DNA from: Methanomicrobiales archaeon | GTDB taxonomy: Archaea > Halobacteriota > Methanomicrobia > Methanomicrobiales > Methanospirillaceae | DNA length: 34,673 nt | NCBI GenBank assembly: GCA_013415575.1 | Contig: JAAEES010000001.1 | Coordinates: forward strand, 1 to 34,673 | Reading direction: 5' to 3' | In this document: positions 24,520 to 31,554 of the stretch, one piece after another | Numbering within the stretch: the stretch's first letter is position 1 | How the letters are laid out: each line of letters opens with the position of its first letter | Position numbers and translations under genes: made by a program | The notes under the pieces: model-generated | The model's database searches: none | What the model was told of the DNA's origin: nothing | What the model saw: only the letters and a program-made list of their open reading frames with translations

Positions 24520-25509
24520 TCAGGATGTCTTCTGCCTCCCCTCGAAATACTTCCTGACCCGGTCCGGCAGGGAGATGAGCCCTTTTGGCAGGAAGATGAT
24601 GATCAGGACCAGCAGCAGGCCTATGATGATGAAGCGTGCGTAGGTAATTCCGAGACTCTGGAGACCGTCCCACAGGACGGTGATAACGATGGTCCCTACG
24701 ATAGGGCCGGCAAGTGTCCCGAGCCCGCCGGAAATGGAATAGATGATCGGCCAGAATGAGATATCGACACTGAAGATCTCGGGAGTGATGTATCCCATGT
24801 GGTGGATCTCGAGCGCCCCGGCAATCCCGGAAAAGTACGCACTGACCACAAAGGCAAAGAGGCGGTACCTGACCGGGTCGATGCCTGCGGCCCGTGCCTC
24901 CATCTCGTTCTCCCGTATGGCGGCGAAGGCCAGCCCAACCCGTGATCTAAGAATCAGCCAGAAGAACAGGATAATAAGTGCAGCAATGAGGACGATGGAA
25001 TAGTACTCGACGAGCAGGTAGTTTGGGACAGTAGAACTGATCAGCCGTGGCGCGGCAATCCCGTCCCACCCGCCGGTTACAGTGGCAAACTGGCTCACCA
25101 TCAGGGTCTGGATGATTATGGCGAATCCGAAGGTCACCATGGCCAGGAACCACTCCTTCAGGCGTACACAGATCACTCCAATGAAAAGGCCAACGAGGGC
25201 CGCGGCTCCGCCACCGACGAGCATGGTTAAATACGGGGAGATGCCGCTTGCCGAGGCCACCATGGCGGAGATATATCCCCCAAGTCCGAAGAAGGCTGCA
25301 TGCCCGAGCGACCCCTGTCCGGTGTAGGTGAGGAAATTCCAGGATGAAGCATAGATGATGAAGATGACCATCAGGATAAGGAGGGTCAGAATATAGAGGT
25401 TCAGCCCGAAGATGAGGGGCAGAATAATGGCCATGATTAAGAGAAAAATGATTCCATAGAGCCTGGTCTTTTTAGACTCAATGCCCAGGGTTTTATTCAT
25501 ATCAATCAT
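24520..25509 (-). CDS. livM: Branched-chain amino-acid-type ABC permease LivM
   Basis: A 329-aa permease with about ten membrane segments. The conserved cytoplasmic loop RLREWFLAMVTFGFAIIIQ-like segment is seen here as VRLKEWFLAMVTFGFA, followed by RENEMEARAAGIDPVRYRLFAFVVSAYFSGIAGAL, the EAA-like ATPase-contact loop. ATG 25509 (MIDMNKTLG) overlaps the livH stop by ATGA; the longer frame upstream lies in livH. LivM is the last gene of the livKHM unit. Confidence 0.92.
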   Translation of the reverse strand: MIDMNKTLGIESKKTRLYGIIFLLIMAIILPLIFGLNLYILTLLILMVIFIIYASSWNFLTYTGQGSLGHAAFFGLGGYISAMVASASGISPYLTMLVGGGAAALVGLFIGVICVRLKEWFLAMVTFGFAIIIQTLMVSQFATVTGGWDGIAAPRLISSTVPNYLLVEYYSIVLIAALIILFFWLILRSRVGLAFAAIRENEMEARAAGIDPVRYRLFAFVVSAYFSGIAGALEIHHMGYITPEIFSVDISFWPIIYSISGGLGTLAGPIVGTIVITVLWDGLQSLGITYARFIIIGLLLVLIIIFLPKGLISLPDRVRKYFEGRQKTS

Positions 25510-26387
25510 TCGGCCGACTCCCCGAAGATCCCTGTGGGGCGGATGATCAGCACAAGGATCAGGATAATGAAAGATACCGCGTCTTTCCACGCACCGCCCA
25601 GAGTGAAGATAGCAAAGTTCTCGGCGATACCATAAATGAGGCCGCCGATAATCGCGCCGGGAATGCTGCCGAGTCCTCCGATGATCACGATGGCAAAGGC
25701 CTTGATCGCCGGAATCGAACCCATATAGGGGTTGAATACCTGGCCGCTCACCACCCAGAGCGTCCCTGCTGCCCCGGCAAGTCCTGCGCCGATCCCGAAC
25801 GAGAGCATATCCATCCGCTCGACGTTGATACCCATCAGCATAGCGCCTTTCCGGTTCTGGCTGGTCGCCCGCATTGCTTTGCCAAGCCGGGTTTTCCGGA
25901 GAAAGAGATACAGGACGATCAGGATGAGGATGGTGGTAATAATGATGATCAGGTAATCAAGGGGCATGTTCACCCCAAAGATCGAGATGGTGATCTTTTC
26001 GTAGGGGCTATGGATGATCCTCCACTCATCGGTCCAGATGAGAGCTGCCGCATTCTGGATGATGTAGATGAGACCGATGGAGATGAAGATCTCATTCAAC
26101 TTTCCGGTACCGAGGATCGGCCGGAAACAGAGGCGCTCGATAATGATACCGGCAAGAATGAGGGTGGGAACCGATGCCGCCAGCAGGACATACGGGTTGA
26201 ACCCGGAGAGGGCATAGAAAGTAAAGGTGATGTATGCGCCAAGCATGAGCAGTTCGCCATGGGCAAAGTTCACCACCTTCATCACACCGAAGATGAGGTT
26301 TAACCCGATGGCAAGGAGAATGTAGATACACCCTGCATACAGCCCCCAGATCAAAACCTGGAGTACAACATCGATTCCTCCTGCCAT
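25506..26387 (-). CDS. livH: Branched-chain amino-acid-type ABC permease LivH
   Basis: A 293-aa permease. YAGCIYILLAIGLNLIFGVMKVVNFAHGELLMLGAY is the LivH N-terminal signature, and the loop KAMRATSQNRKGAMLMGINVERMDMLSFGIGAGLAGAAG is the ATPase-contact region. The end RPTGIFGE is typical. The start ATG 26387 lies 39 nt after the livK stop. Confidence 0.93.
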   Translation of the reverse strand: MAGGIDVVLQVLIWGLYAGCIYILLAIGLNLIFGVMKVVNFAHGELLMLGAYITFTFYALSGFNPYVLLAASVPTLILAGIIIERLCFRPILGTGKLNEIFISIGLIYIIQNAAALIWTDEWRIIHSPYEKITISIFGVNMPLDYLIIIITTILILIVLYLFLRKTRLGKAMRATSQNRKGAMLMGINVERMDMLSFGIGAGLAGAAGTLWVVSGQVFNPYMGSIPAIKAFAIVIIGGLGSIPGAIIGGLIYGIAENFAIFTLGGAWKDAVSFIILILVLIIRPTGIFGESAE

Positions 26388-26426
26388 AGATCAGCATCCA
26401 CCTTCCGTACTAAAAAGGATGATTAT

Positions 26427-27734
26427 TTATCCCTGCCCGGGTGTATACCAGTCAGGGAGCACGAAATCGGTCTCTTTTAATGAATCCGGCCAGACGATGA
26501 CCGGACGTGTTTCACCGGCATCCTGATCCCATTTCAGCTGTGCCAGGTAGAGGTCAAACTTGCTCTCCCTGAAATCATCAGAGAAGACGATAGTGCCGTC
26601 CTTCATAACCTCGATCATCTGGGGAATCTCCAGGTCATTAAGGGCGTCACGGACTGCATCTTTATTGAGCGTTCCCGCATTCTCGACAGCCTGGGTCCCG
26701 ACGAATACTGCTTCATAGGTTGCAACACCCATCATGCCGGGGAATCCGTTCCAGCGGTTATCGAAGTTCTGGATAAAGGCTGCGTGGGCGGATTCTGTCT
26801 CCTTCGGAGCAGCATACGGTGAGAACCGGCTCTGGAGCATCATGTATTCTCCGTAGGTTCCCACACCTTTGTAGAAGTCGGGATCGTCATTACATTCGAT
26901 GGCAAAGAAGATGGTGTCCAGTCCGACATCCCGGCGTCCCTGCTGGATGAGCGGGACCAGCTCGTTGAGGAAGGTAACCGTGTATACCGCATCGGGGTTG
27001 GCCGCCTTGACCGATGTCAGGGCTGTCCTGAAATCGGATTCACCCATCTTGAAGCTCGCTTCTGCAACGACCTCTATGGGAAGATTATAGTTCTTTATAT
27101 GATTATGGACGGCATCCCGCTGCCCGGTGCCAAACGATGTGTCCTGGTAGATGATGGCCAGCCGCAGCGGCCGGTCTGCAGAGAACCCGAACTTGTCATT
27201 AATAGCCGGGCGCATCTCCCGATCGATAAAGAGCATGATGGCCTCGGCGGAATCCTCGGCATTCGGCCGGTGGAAGAACATGGTACTGGTATCAATATCC
27301 GTCCTTCGCGACACCGCTGAGCTCGAGGCCCCGGATATGATGTAGGGTACCTTGTGCTCGGCAACAATTGACTGGTGGGCGGAGACCACGGCACTCGAGA
27401 ATCCACCGACAAGGAAGTCGACGTTGTCCTGGGTGATCAGCCGGGAAACCGCTTTCTGTCCGCCTTCACGGGTTGACTCATCGTCACCCTGGATAAGGCG
27501 GATCGGTATCTTCTTTCCGAGATCGGCCACATAGACACCGCCGTCTGCATTTATTTCATCAGCAGCAAGGACAGCTGACTGCCAGATATCTTTCCCGGTC
27601 GTGCTTGCCGGCCCCGTCATCGAGGCCACGACGCCAATCTTCAGCTCATCAGTTGCTGCCTGTTGCTCGGTGCATCCGGCAAGCAGTGCAAAGCCGATGC
27701 AGAGGAGGCATATCACAAGAAATTCCTTTTTCAT
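26427..27734 (-). CDS. livK: Branched-chain amino-acid-type substrate-binding lipoprotein LivK
   Basis: A 435-aa extracytoplasmic binding protein (Peripla_BP_6 type). The N-terminus is a lipoprotein signal peptide with the lipobox LLAGC and Cys21 as the anchor. KIGVVASMTGPASTTGKDIWQSAVLAADEINADGG is the family start. The ligand could be a branched-chain amino acid, an amide or a related small molecule; it cannot be fixed from sequence alone. The start is followed by MKKEFLVICLL, and AGGAG lies about 5 nt upstream. The promoter carries the same palindrome as livG. Confidence 0.92.
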   Translation of the reverse strand: MKKEFLVICLLCIGFALLAGCTEQQAATDELKIGVVASMTGPASTTGKDIWQSAVLAADEINADGGVYVADLGKKIPIRLIQGDDESTREGGQKAVSRLITQDNVDFLVGGFSSAVVSAHQSIVAEHKVPYIISGASSSAVSRRTDIDTSTMFFHRPNAEDSAEAIMLFIDREMRPAINDKFGFSADRPLRLAIIYQDTSFGTGQRDAVHNHIKNYNLPIEVVAEASFKMGESDFRTALTSVKAANPDAVYTVTFLNELVPLIQQGRRDVGLDTIFFAIECNDDPDFYKGVGTYGEYMMLQSRFSPYAAPKETESAHAAFIQNFDNRWNGFPGMMGVATYEAVFVGTQAVENAGTLNKDAVRDALNDLEIPQMIEVMKDGTIVFSDDFRESKFDLYLAQLKWDQDAGETRPVIVWPDSLKETDFVLPDWYTPGQG

Positions 27735-28057
27735 GGTTCTCCTGCCTTGAACTATGCTATGTTATAGCATGACACGTTGGAGGATAATGAAAATAAAGAT
27801 TGCTATTCGACTGCTGACTGTGAGAATTGATATTTTAAGACCGGAAATGAGTGAAAATAAGTAAGCTCCTCATTTCATTGACCCGTGTGAAATATATTTT
27901 TGTATGACCGGCCCCCGCTATAATCGCGCAGGACAGGGCTGCCCGGACCGGATCCCCCGTGCCCTCCCGTGGTTGTGCGTATGGGGGCAGGACAAAATTC
28001 TGCGGGAGATGAGATGAGCCCAGGCATCATGAACGGTTAAAGTGGTTGCAGGAGACG
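27735..28057. other. Intergenic region upstream of livK
   Basis: This 323-base stretch has no convincing protein gene. It holds the livK promoter and palindrome, an inverted repeat GAAATGAG-N17-CTCATTTC (27844-27876), and a strong TATA-like GAAATATATTTTT on the plus strand (27889-27901). A GC-rich segment follows with a possible stem TGCCCTC/GGGGGCA (27960-27966 with 27983-27989). It could encode a short unrecognised RNA. Confidence 0.4.
27755..27769. promoter_or_regulatory. Putative operator palindrome at livK
   Basis: TGCTATGTTATAGCA shares both half-sites and the spacing of the livG palindrome. The livK TATA-like element CTTTATTTTC lies at 27789-27798 on the minus strand, so the palindrome would span the transcription start. 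Confidence 0.6.
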
Positions 28058-28636
28058 TCAGACCCTGGTGATTGACGACAGCCATGCCTGTGAACCTTCC
28101 GGTCTTGTGTGGCTCTCAAAGACCGCGGCCCTGATCTCATTGATTCTCCACCCATCAGAAAAAGCAGCCTGTATCTCCTTTTTTGCAATCCGGCGGGGGC
28201 CGTATCCTGCAGGCTCAAGCTCGCTAAAGGCAAGCATGAAATAGGTTCCTCCCGGTTTCAGGACCTCAGATAAGTTCCACACAAAACAAGGGCGCTCGGT
28301 GTCAGAAAGGGTATGAAACAGGCCGGAATCGATGACGATGTGAAAGGTCCTGCCGATCTCGTACAATTTGAGTGTATCCTTTACGAGGAACGTTGCAGTA
28401 ATGCCTCGTTCTTCCGCCCTCCTCCGGGCGATTGCTATCGCTGACGGTGCCGAATCCACCCCCCAGACATCGTGGCCGCGGCCCGCCAGGAAAAGGGCAT
28501 TTTCCCCGGTCCCGCACCCCACATCAAGCACGTCTCCGGAAATCTTCCCAGATTCCTCAAGGCGCACGAACTCTCGCTGTGCCCTCCCGATATCCCACGG
28601 CGGTTTACCGTGGTAGGCCTTTTCAAAAAAATCCAT
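28058..28636 (-). CDS. Class I SAM-dependent methyltransferase
   Basis: A 192-aa soluble methyltransferase of the UbiE/TPMT-like type. Motif I VLDVGCGTGENALFLA is at 36-51, the acidic end of beta 2 is GVDSAP, and GTYFMLAFSELEPAGYGPRRIAKKEI follows near the C-terminus. ATG 28636 (MDFFEKAYHGKPPWDIG) is the usual start of this group; the longer frame adds 29 unrelated residues. The substrate is unknown; relatives act on small thiols, chalcogens or metalloids, but context gives no hint. Confidence 0.85.
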   Translation of the reverse strand: MDFFEKAYHGKPPWDIGRAQREFVRLEESGKISGDVLDVGCGTGENALFLAGRGHDVWGVDSAPSAIAIARRRAEERGITATFLVKDTLKLYEIGRTFHIVIDSGLFHTLSDTERPCFVWNLSEVLKPGGTYFMLAFSELEPAGYGPRRIAKKEIQAAFSDGWRINEIRAAVFESHTRPEGSQAWLSSITRV

Positions 28637-28809
28637 TCTGCATGGTTGATTGCCTACAGGGGATGAAGACGCTTTCGATGAAGGGAGAATGAGGGGATGA
28701 ATCAACCCATCCTGCCGATCCAATGCCGCTGCAGCGTGAATATGAAGAACAAATATTATTTTGACATGAGGATAAAAGAGATTTTGCCGTTACTAATTAC
28801 CAAGCGTGA

Positions 28810-28825
28810 TCTATATTAATATAAG
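28810..28825 (+). promoter_or_regulatory. TATA box of the 53-aa membrane protein gene
   Basis: TCTATATTAATATAAG ends about 23 nt before ATG 28848. This spacing suggests a leaderless or nearly leaderless transcript. Confidence 0.5.
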
Positions 28826-28847
28826 TCCCTGATGCTATCCTACACGT

Positions 28848-29009
28848 ATGGCAAGCTGGCTTCTTACACTTGGAATTATTTTCATCGTCATCGCGATTAT
28901 CCTGATGCTGCTCGGATTTGTCGGAAAGATCGCCTGGACGATCGGAAAATGGCTGATTATTATTTTCATTGTCCTGGCTCTCGCCTCATGGGTCTTTTCA
29001 ATTATTTAA
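28848..29009 (+). CDS. Small (53 aa) two-helix membrane protein, DUF1328-like
   Basis: ATG 28848 opens a 53-residue protein with two hydrophobic helices (about 3-24 and 33-52) joined by a short loop with Gly and Lys (LLGFVGKIAWTIGKWL). The pattern resembles the YtjA/UPF0391 (DUF1328) family of small membrane proteins of unknown role. It has a strong TATA box directly upstream and a T-run (TTTAATTTTTTAG) straight after the stop, so it is a compact single-gene transcript. It lies in a different frame from the longer open frame in the same place, which is not convincing. Confidence 0.72.
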   Translation: MASWLLTLGIIFIVIAIILMLLGFVGKIAWTIGKWLIIIFIVLALASWVFSII

Positions 29010-29267
29010 TTTTTTAGCCGAGCTCCGGTACACTTCTGATACGTATTCCATACGCTGGGTTATTTGGAGATCTCTGGATATTCTCGGCGGGGTTGCTCTG
29101 TTTCAAACCAGATAAAGGGGGCTGCCTGTTGTGAACCATCAAGAAGGGTAAGAAAGACTTTCCAGGGCGTTATGACTTCAGCGCAGGGACAGGTGCGGAT
29201 TTTCAGGCAGATGATACGACGGGTAAATAGAGATTGTTATGTATCAGTATTGCCAATCCTATAGGTT
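29010..29267. other. Leader region of the symporter operon
   Basis: This 258-base stretch has no convincing gene. It contains a long-range perfect inverted repeat CTGCCTG (29122-29128) and CAGGCAG (29204-29210), with a small internal hairpin GAAAG-AC-TTTC near 29152-29162. It could be a structured 5' leader of the symporter mRNA. A TATA-like GTTATGTATC lies close to the 29268 start. Confidence 0.35.
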
Positions 29268-29375
29268 ATGTTTGGATTGCCGGATGTCACCGTCTTTACC
29301 GTAGGAGGGGCCTTCCTGCTCAGTATCGTGGCGCTCGCTCTCTGGGCGCTCTGGTGGAAGGAGGTCCCGCTATGA
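29268..29375 (+). CDS. Symporter small accessory membrane protein (35 aa)
   Basis: ATG 29268 encodes 35 residues: a short polar N-terminus, one membrane helix (about 10-29, with AFLLSIVALALWALWW) and the end KEVPL. Its TGA overlaps the symporter ATG (ATGA, 29372-29375), so the two are translated together. Tiny one-helix proteins directly before SSS-family symporter genes are known in archaea and are annotated as symporter small accessory proteins. AGG at 29263-29265 is the only ribosome-binding hint. Confidence 0.72.
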   Translation: MFGLPDVTVFTVGGAFLLSIVALALWALWWKEVPL

Positions 29376-30880
29376 TCGATCCTCTTGAAATTACGCTCGT
29401 GATCCTTTATTTTCTCGCCTTGATCGGAATAGGGATCTGGGCCTCGAAGAAAATCCAGAATATGTCCGATTACGTGGTCGCCGGCAGATCACTTGGGTTC
29501 TGGGTTTTTACCTTCCTCATGATCGGCTCGGTCTGTTCCGGCATGTCACTGCTCGGGGTATCGGGTCTCGGATATAAATTTGCATGGCCCACCATATGGG
29601 AGCAACTGGCAGTACCGCTCTCGATCGCATTCTGCATCATCTTTTTCGGAGTGAAGATGTATGCGATCTCAAAACGGAGCGGCTTCATCACCGTACAGGA
29701 CTACTTTGCCCAGCGGTTTGAGAGCCAGAAAACGCTCCGCGGGCTCTCCGCCATTTCAGGAATTGTGGTATCTATGATATACCTTGCCGGTCAGTATACT
29801 GCCATCAGTATCGTCCTGATGTGGCTCTTCGGCCTCCCGCACTGGGTGGCATTGCTGATCGGAGCGGCAATCGTTACGGTCTATACCGTAATCGGAGGAC
29901 TCTATGCCGTTGCATGGACCACCCTGGTGCAGGGCCTGATCCTCCTTTTCGGCGTGGTGATTATGGCGCCAGTGGTGATCTCCGCTGCCGGGGGATTCAC
30001 CGCTGTGAATGCCTACCTCGGGGCCCTGAATCCGGCCTCGGTTCTCCCCTGGTCGACTGGTCCCGGAGCGGTCTTCACCCCCGAATATATCGTCTCCTTC
30101 TTCCTGCTTCTCACCATCGGACTTGCCTGTGCCCCGCATGTCATTAATAATGTGCTTGCCGTCAAGGATGCGAACTATTTCAGGTGGACACCACTTGTGG
30201 CATTCCTGATCTACGGAGTGGTGATGTTTTTCCTCAAGTTTGCCGGGTTTGCCGGAGTGGTCCTGGTGAATGAAGGGCTCGTGAGCCTTCCGGATGTGAA
30301 GAACGCTTCGGATTTCATATTCGTCTACGGGGTCCAGCATGCGTTCGGGAGCCTCGCCCTCTGGGGAATCTTTGCAGTTATTGTGCTCGCCGCGGTGATG
30401 TCCACGACAGACCGGCTGATGCTGACGATCGGGACCTATTTCTCCTGGGATCTCTACAAAAAGATCCTGAAACCTGATGCATCAGAAAAATCTGTCCTTG
30501 CCGTGAGCAGGATCTCGGTCTTTGCCGCTGCAACCATCACCCTCGTCCTGGCCCTAAACCCGCCTGAAATGCTGGTGTGGTTAATATGGGCCGGGATCGG
30601 GATCATGTTTGCCACCTTTGCCGTTCCCCTGCTTGCCGGCCTGTACTGGCGGCGCGCCACCCGGGAAGGAGCGATTGCGGCGATGTCCCTCGGCCTGGTA
30701 TCTTCACTTGCGTTCGGAGCGGTCACCTATTTCAGAATAGCCCCACTTCCGGTTCATTTCTCTCTTTACGGGTTCATAATAGCGGTGATTGCCATGATCA
30801 CCGTCAGCCTGCTCACCAAGCCTCACAGTAAGGAAATCCTCGATGAGACCATGACCGGCTGGTTTATCCAGCCTCGATAA
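29372..30880 (+). CDS. Sodium:solute symporter (SSS family)
   Basis: A 502-aa Na+-coupled transporter with about 13 membrane segments. MIDPLEITLVILYFLALIGIGIWASKK and DYVVAGRSLGFWVFTFLMIGSVCSGMSLLGVSG are the family N-terminus, and AAVMSTTDRLMLTIGTYFSWDLYKK is the SSS signature in the middle. Relatives carry acetate, proline or pantothenate; the fragment of an acs-like gene 3.7 kb away makes acetate conceivable, but this is inference. ATG 29372 is chosen over an upstream frame start because of the ATGA overlap with the small accessory gene. A T-run (CTCTTTTTCC) follows at about 30888. Confidence 0.92.
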   Translation: MIDPLEITLVILYFLALIGIGIWASKKIQNMSDYVVAGRSLGFWVFTFLMIGSVCSGMSLLGVSGLGYKFAWPTIWEQLAVPLSIAFCIIFFGVKMYAISKRSGFITVQDYFAQRFESQKTLRGLSAISGIVVSMIYLAGQYTAISIVLMWLFGLPHWVALLIGAAIVTVYTVIGGLYAVAWTTLVQGLILLFGVVIMAPVVISAAGGFTAVNAYLGALNPASVLPWSTGPGAVFTPEYIVSFFLLLTIGLACAPHVINNVLAVKDANYFRWTPLVAFLIYGVVMFFLKFAGFAGVVLVNEGLVSLPDVKNASDFIFVYGVQHAFGSLALWGIFAVIVLAAVMSTTDRLMLTIGTYFSWDLYKKILKPDASEKSVLAVSRISVFAAATITLVLALNPPEMLVWLIWAGIGIMFATFAVPLLAGLYWRRATREGAIAAMSLGLVSSLAFGAVTYFRIAPLPVHFSLYGFIIAVIAMITVSLLTKPHSKEILDETMTGWFIQPR

Positions 30881-31148
30881 CCGACCCTCTTTTTCCGCCG
30901 TGCTCGGGATGAGGACCGTAGAGACTGTGCGGCATGGTGCCCGCCCTTGTCCGGTCGGGGAATTCACATTTCACTCTCTGTTATTGTCGATTATTCTCGA
31001 AATTTTAATCCTTGAATATACGAATAACGGCTAAATATACTCCTTTTTCAGAGCATTATTGCATGCGCGCTTGCCGGATCCGGGTCGGTAATCAAAGGGT
31101 ATAAAAACAAAAACAAGAACAAATTATAAATAGTAGTATCAACTATAG
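30881..31148. other. Intergenic region before the triple-domain RNA
   Basis: This 268-base region has no convincing gene. It contains the symporter T-run and several AT-rich TATA-like elements at about 31010-31050. Close to its end lies the A-rich run ATAAAAACAAAAACAAGAAC and the TATA box of the RNA (31122-31133). Confidence 0.5.
31122..31133 (+). promoter_or_regulatory. TATA box of the triple-domain RNA
   Basis: AATTATAAATAG, preceded by a purine-rich A-run, predicts transcription from about 31148-31155. That position coincides with the 5' base of the helix that closes the RNA (31154). Confidence 0.6.
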
Positions 31149-31189
31149 GAATCTGCCTCAGAGTGGATACTGCTGGGGAAACGTGCAGC

Positions 31190-31271
31190 GATTGGATGAG
31201 TCACCCGATCAAAACGGCTTGACGATCTCGTGGCGACGGAGAAATCTGATCACTGGGCCGAACAAATGTTC
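31190..31271 (+). repeat. RNA domain 1
   Basis: P0 is 31190-31197 with 31244-31251 (8 bp, two G-U). P1 is 31202-31210 with 31224-31232, with a 2x2 mismatch in the middle. The loop is 31211-31223. GCCG 31257-31260 can pair with loop CGGC 31215-31218. P2 is GAAC-AAAT-GTTC at 31260-31271. The 5' internal strand is GAGT. Confidence 0.7.
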
Positions 31272-31284
31272 AACAGGCACGATG

Positions 31285-31372
31285 CCGGAATGGAATGAGT
31301 CTGTCATATCAAAACGGCTTGACGATAGACAGGCGACGGAAAAATTCCCTTACCGGGGCCGGACAAATGTCT
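31285..31372 (+). repeat. RNA domain 2
   Basis: P0 is 31285-31296 with 31344-31356 (CCGG, AA and GGAAT paired, one mismatch, one bulge). P1 is 31301-31310 with 31324-31332. The loop 31311-31323 is identical to that of domain 1. GCCG is at 31358-31361. P2 is GGAC-AAAT-GTCT at 31361-31372, where the second base pair is G-C instead of A-T. Confidence 0.7.
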
Positions 31373-31385
31373 AAGGAACATGATG

Positions 31386-31470
31386 CCATACTACCACGAA
31401 TTCACCTGACAAAACGGCGGAAGTCGGGTGAGTGGCAAAGACGTGGTATCGTGGGGCCGAACACAGGTTC
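31386..31470 (+). repeat. RNA domain 3
   Basis: P0 is CCAT-ac-TACCACG (31386-31398) with CGTGGTA-tc-GTGG (31442-31454). P1 is a full 9-bp helix, 31402-31410 with 31423-31431. The loop is AAAACGGCGGAA, 12 nt. GCCG is at 31456-31459 and P2 is GAAC-ACAG-GTTC at 31459-31470. The 3' internal strand is GTGGCAAAGA, the most divergent part. Confidence 0.68.
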
Positions 31471-31554
31471 CTGGTGAAAATTCCTCCTGGGGCAACTGTT
31501 ATTCTGCTGCCATGATGTGGTTTTAATTCAGGTTGTTCCCTTATCGTATCAGTG

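Larger units (their letters stand above)
31150..31500 (+). ncRNA. Triple tandem-domain structured RNA (unrecognised family)
   Basis: Three similar domains lie at 31190-31271, 31285-31372 and 31386-31470. Each has an outer helix P0, a 9-bp hairpin P1 with a 12-13 nt loop starting AAAACGGC, a 3' internal strand (GCGACGGARAA in domains 1 and 2), then GGGCCG and a 4-bp hairpin P2. The loops start at 31211, 31311 and 31411, exactly 100 nt apart. The stems differ but stay paired. P1: CTGTCATATC/GATAGACAG in domain 2, TCACCTGAC/GTCGGGTGA in domain 3. P0: GATTGGAT/ATCTGATC in domain 1, TACCACG/CGTGGTA in domain 3. Loop CGGC can pair with the following GCCG. TGCCTCAG (31154) and CTGGGGCA (31487) close the whole set. 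The ORFs here are short and not protein-like. The 3' end is not fixed; a T-rich GGTTTTAATT lies at 31517. Confidence 0.75.

Noticed and set aside
29756..30340. 194-aa minus-strand frame opposite the symporter
   Set aside because: Shadow of the SSS family gene; rich in Asp, His and Gly with no domain pattern.
31190..31470. CRISPR array suggested by regular 100-nt repeats
   Set aside because: The units are imperfect and paired internally. The conserved parts are loops, not whole direct repeats, there are no unique spacers of 30-40 nt, and no cas genes are present.
31190..31470. Archaeal H/ACA guide RNA with three hairpins
   Set aside because: The stems are not followed by an ANA box and the loops lack a clear kink-turn. 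The internal strands are nearly the same in domains 1 and 2, whereas guide pockets should differ. Not fully excluded.
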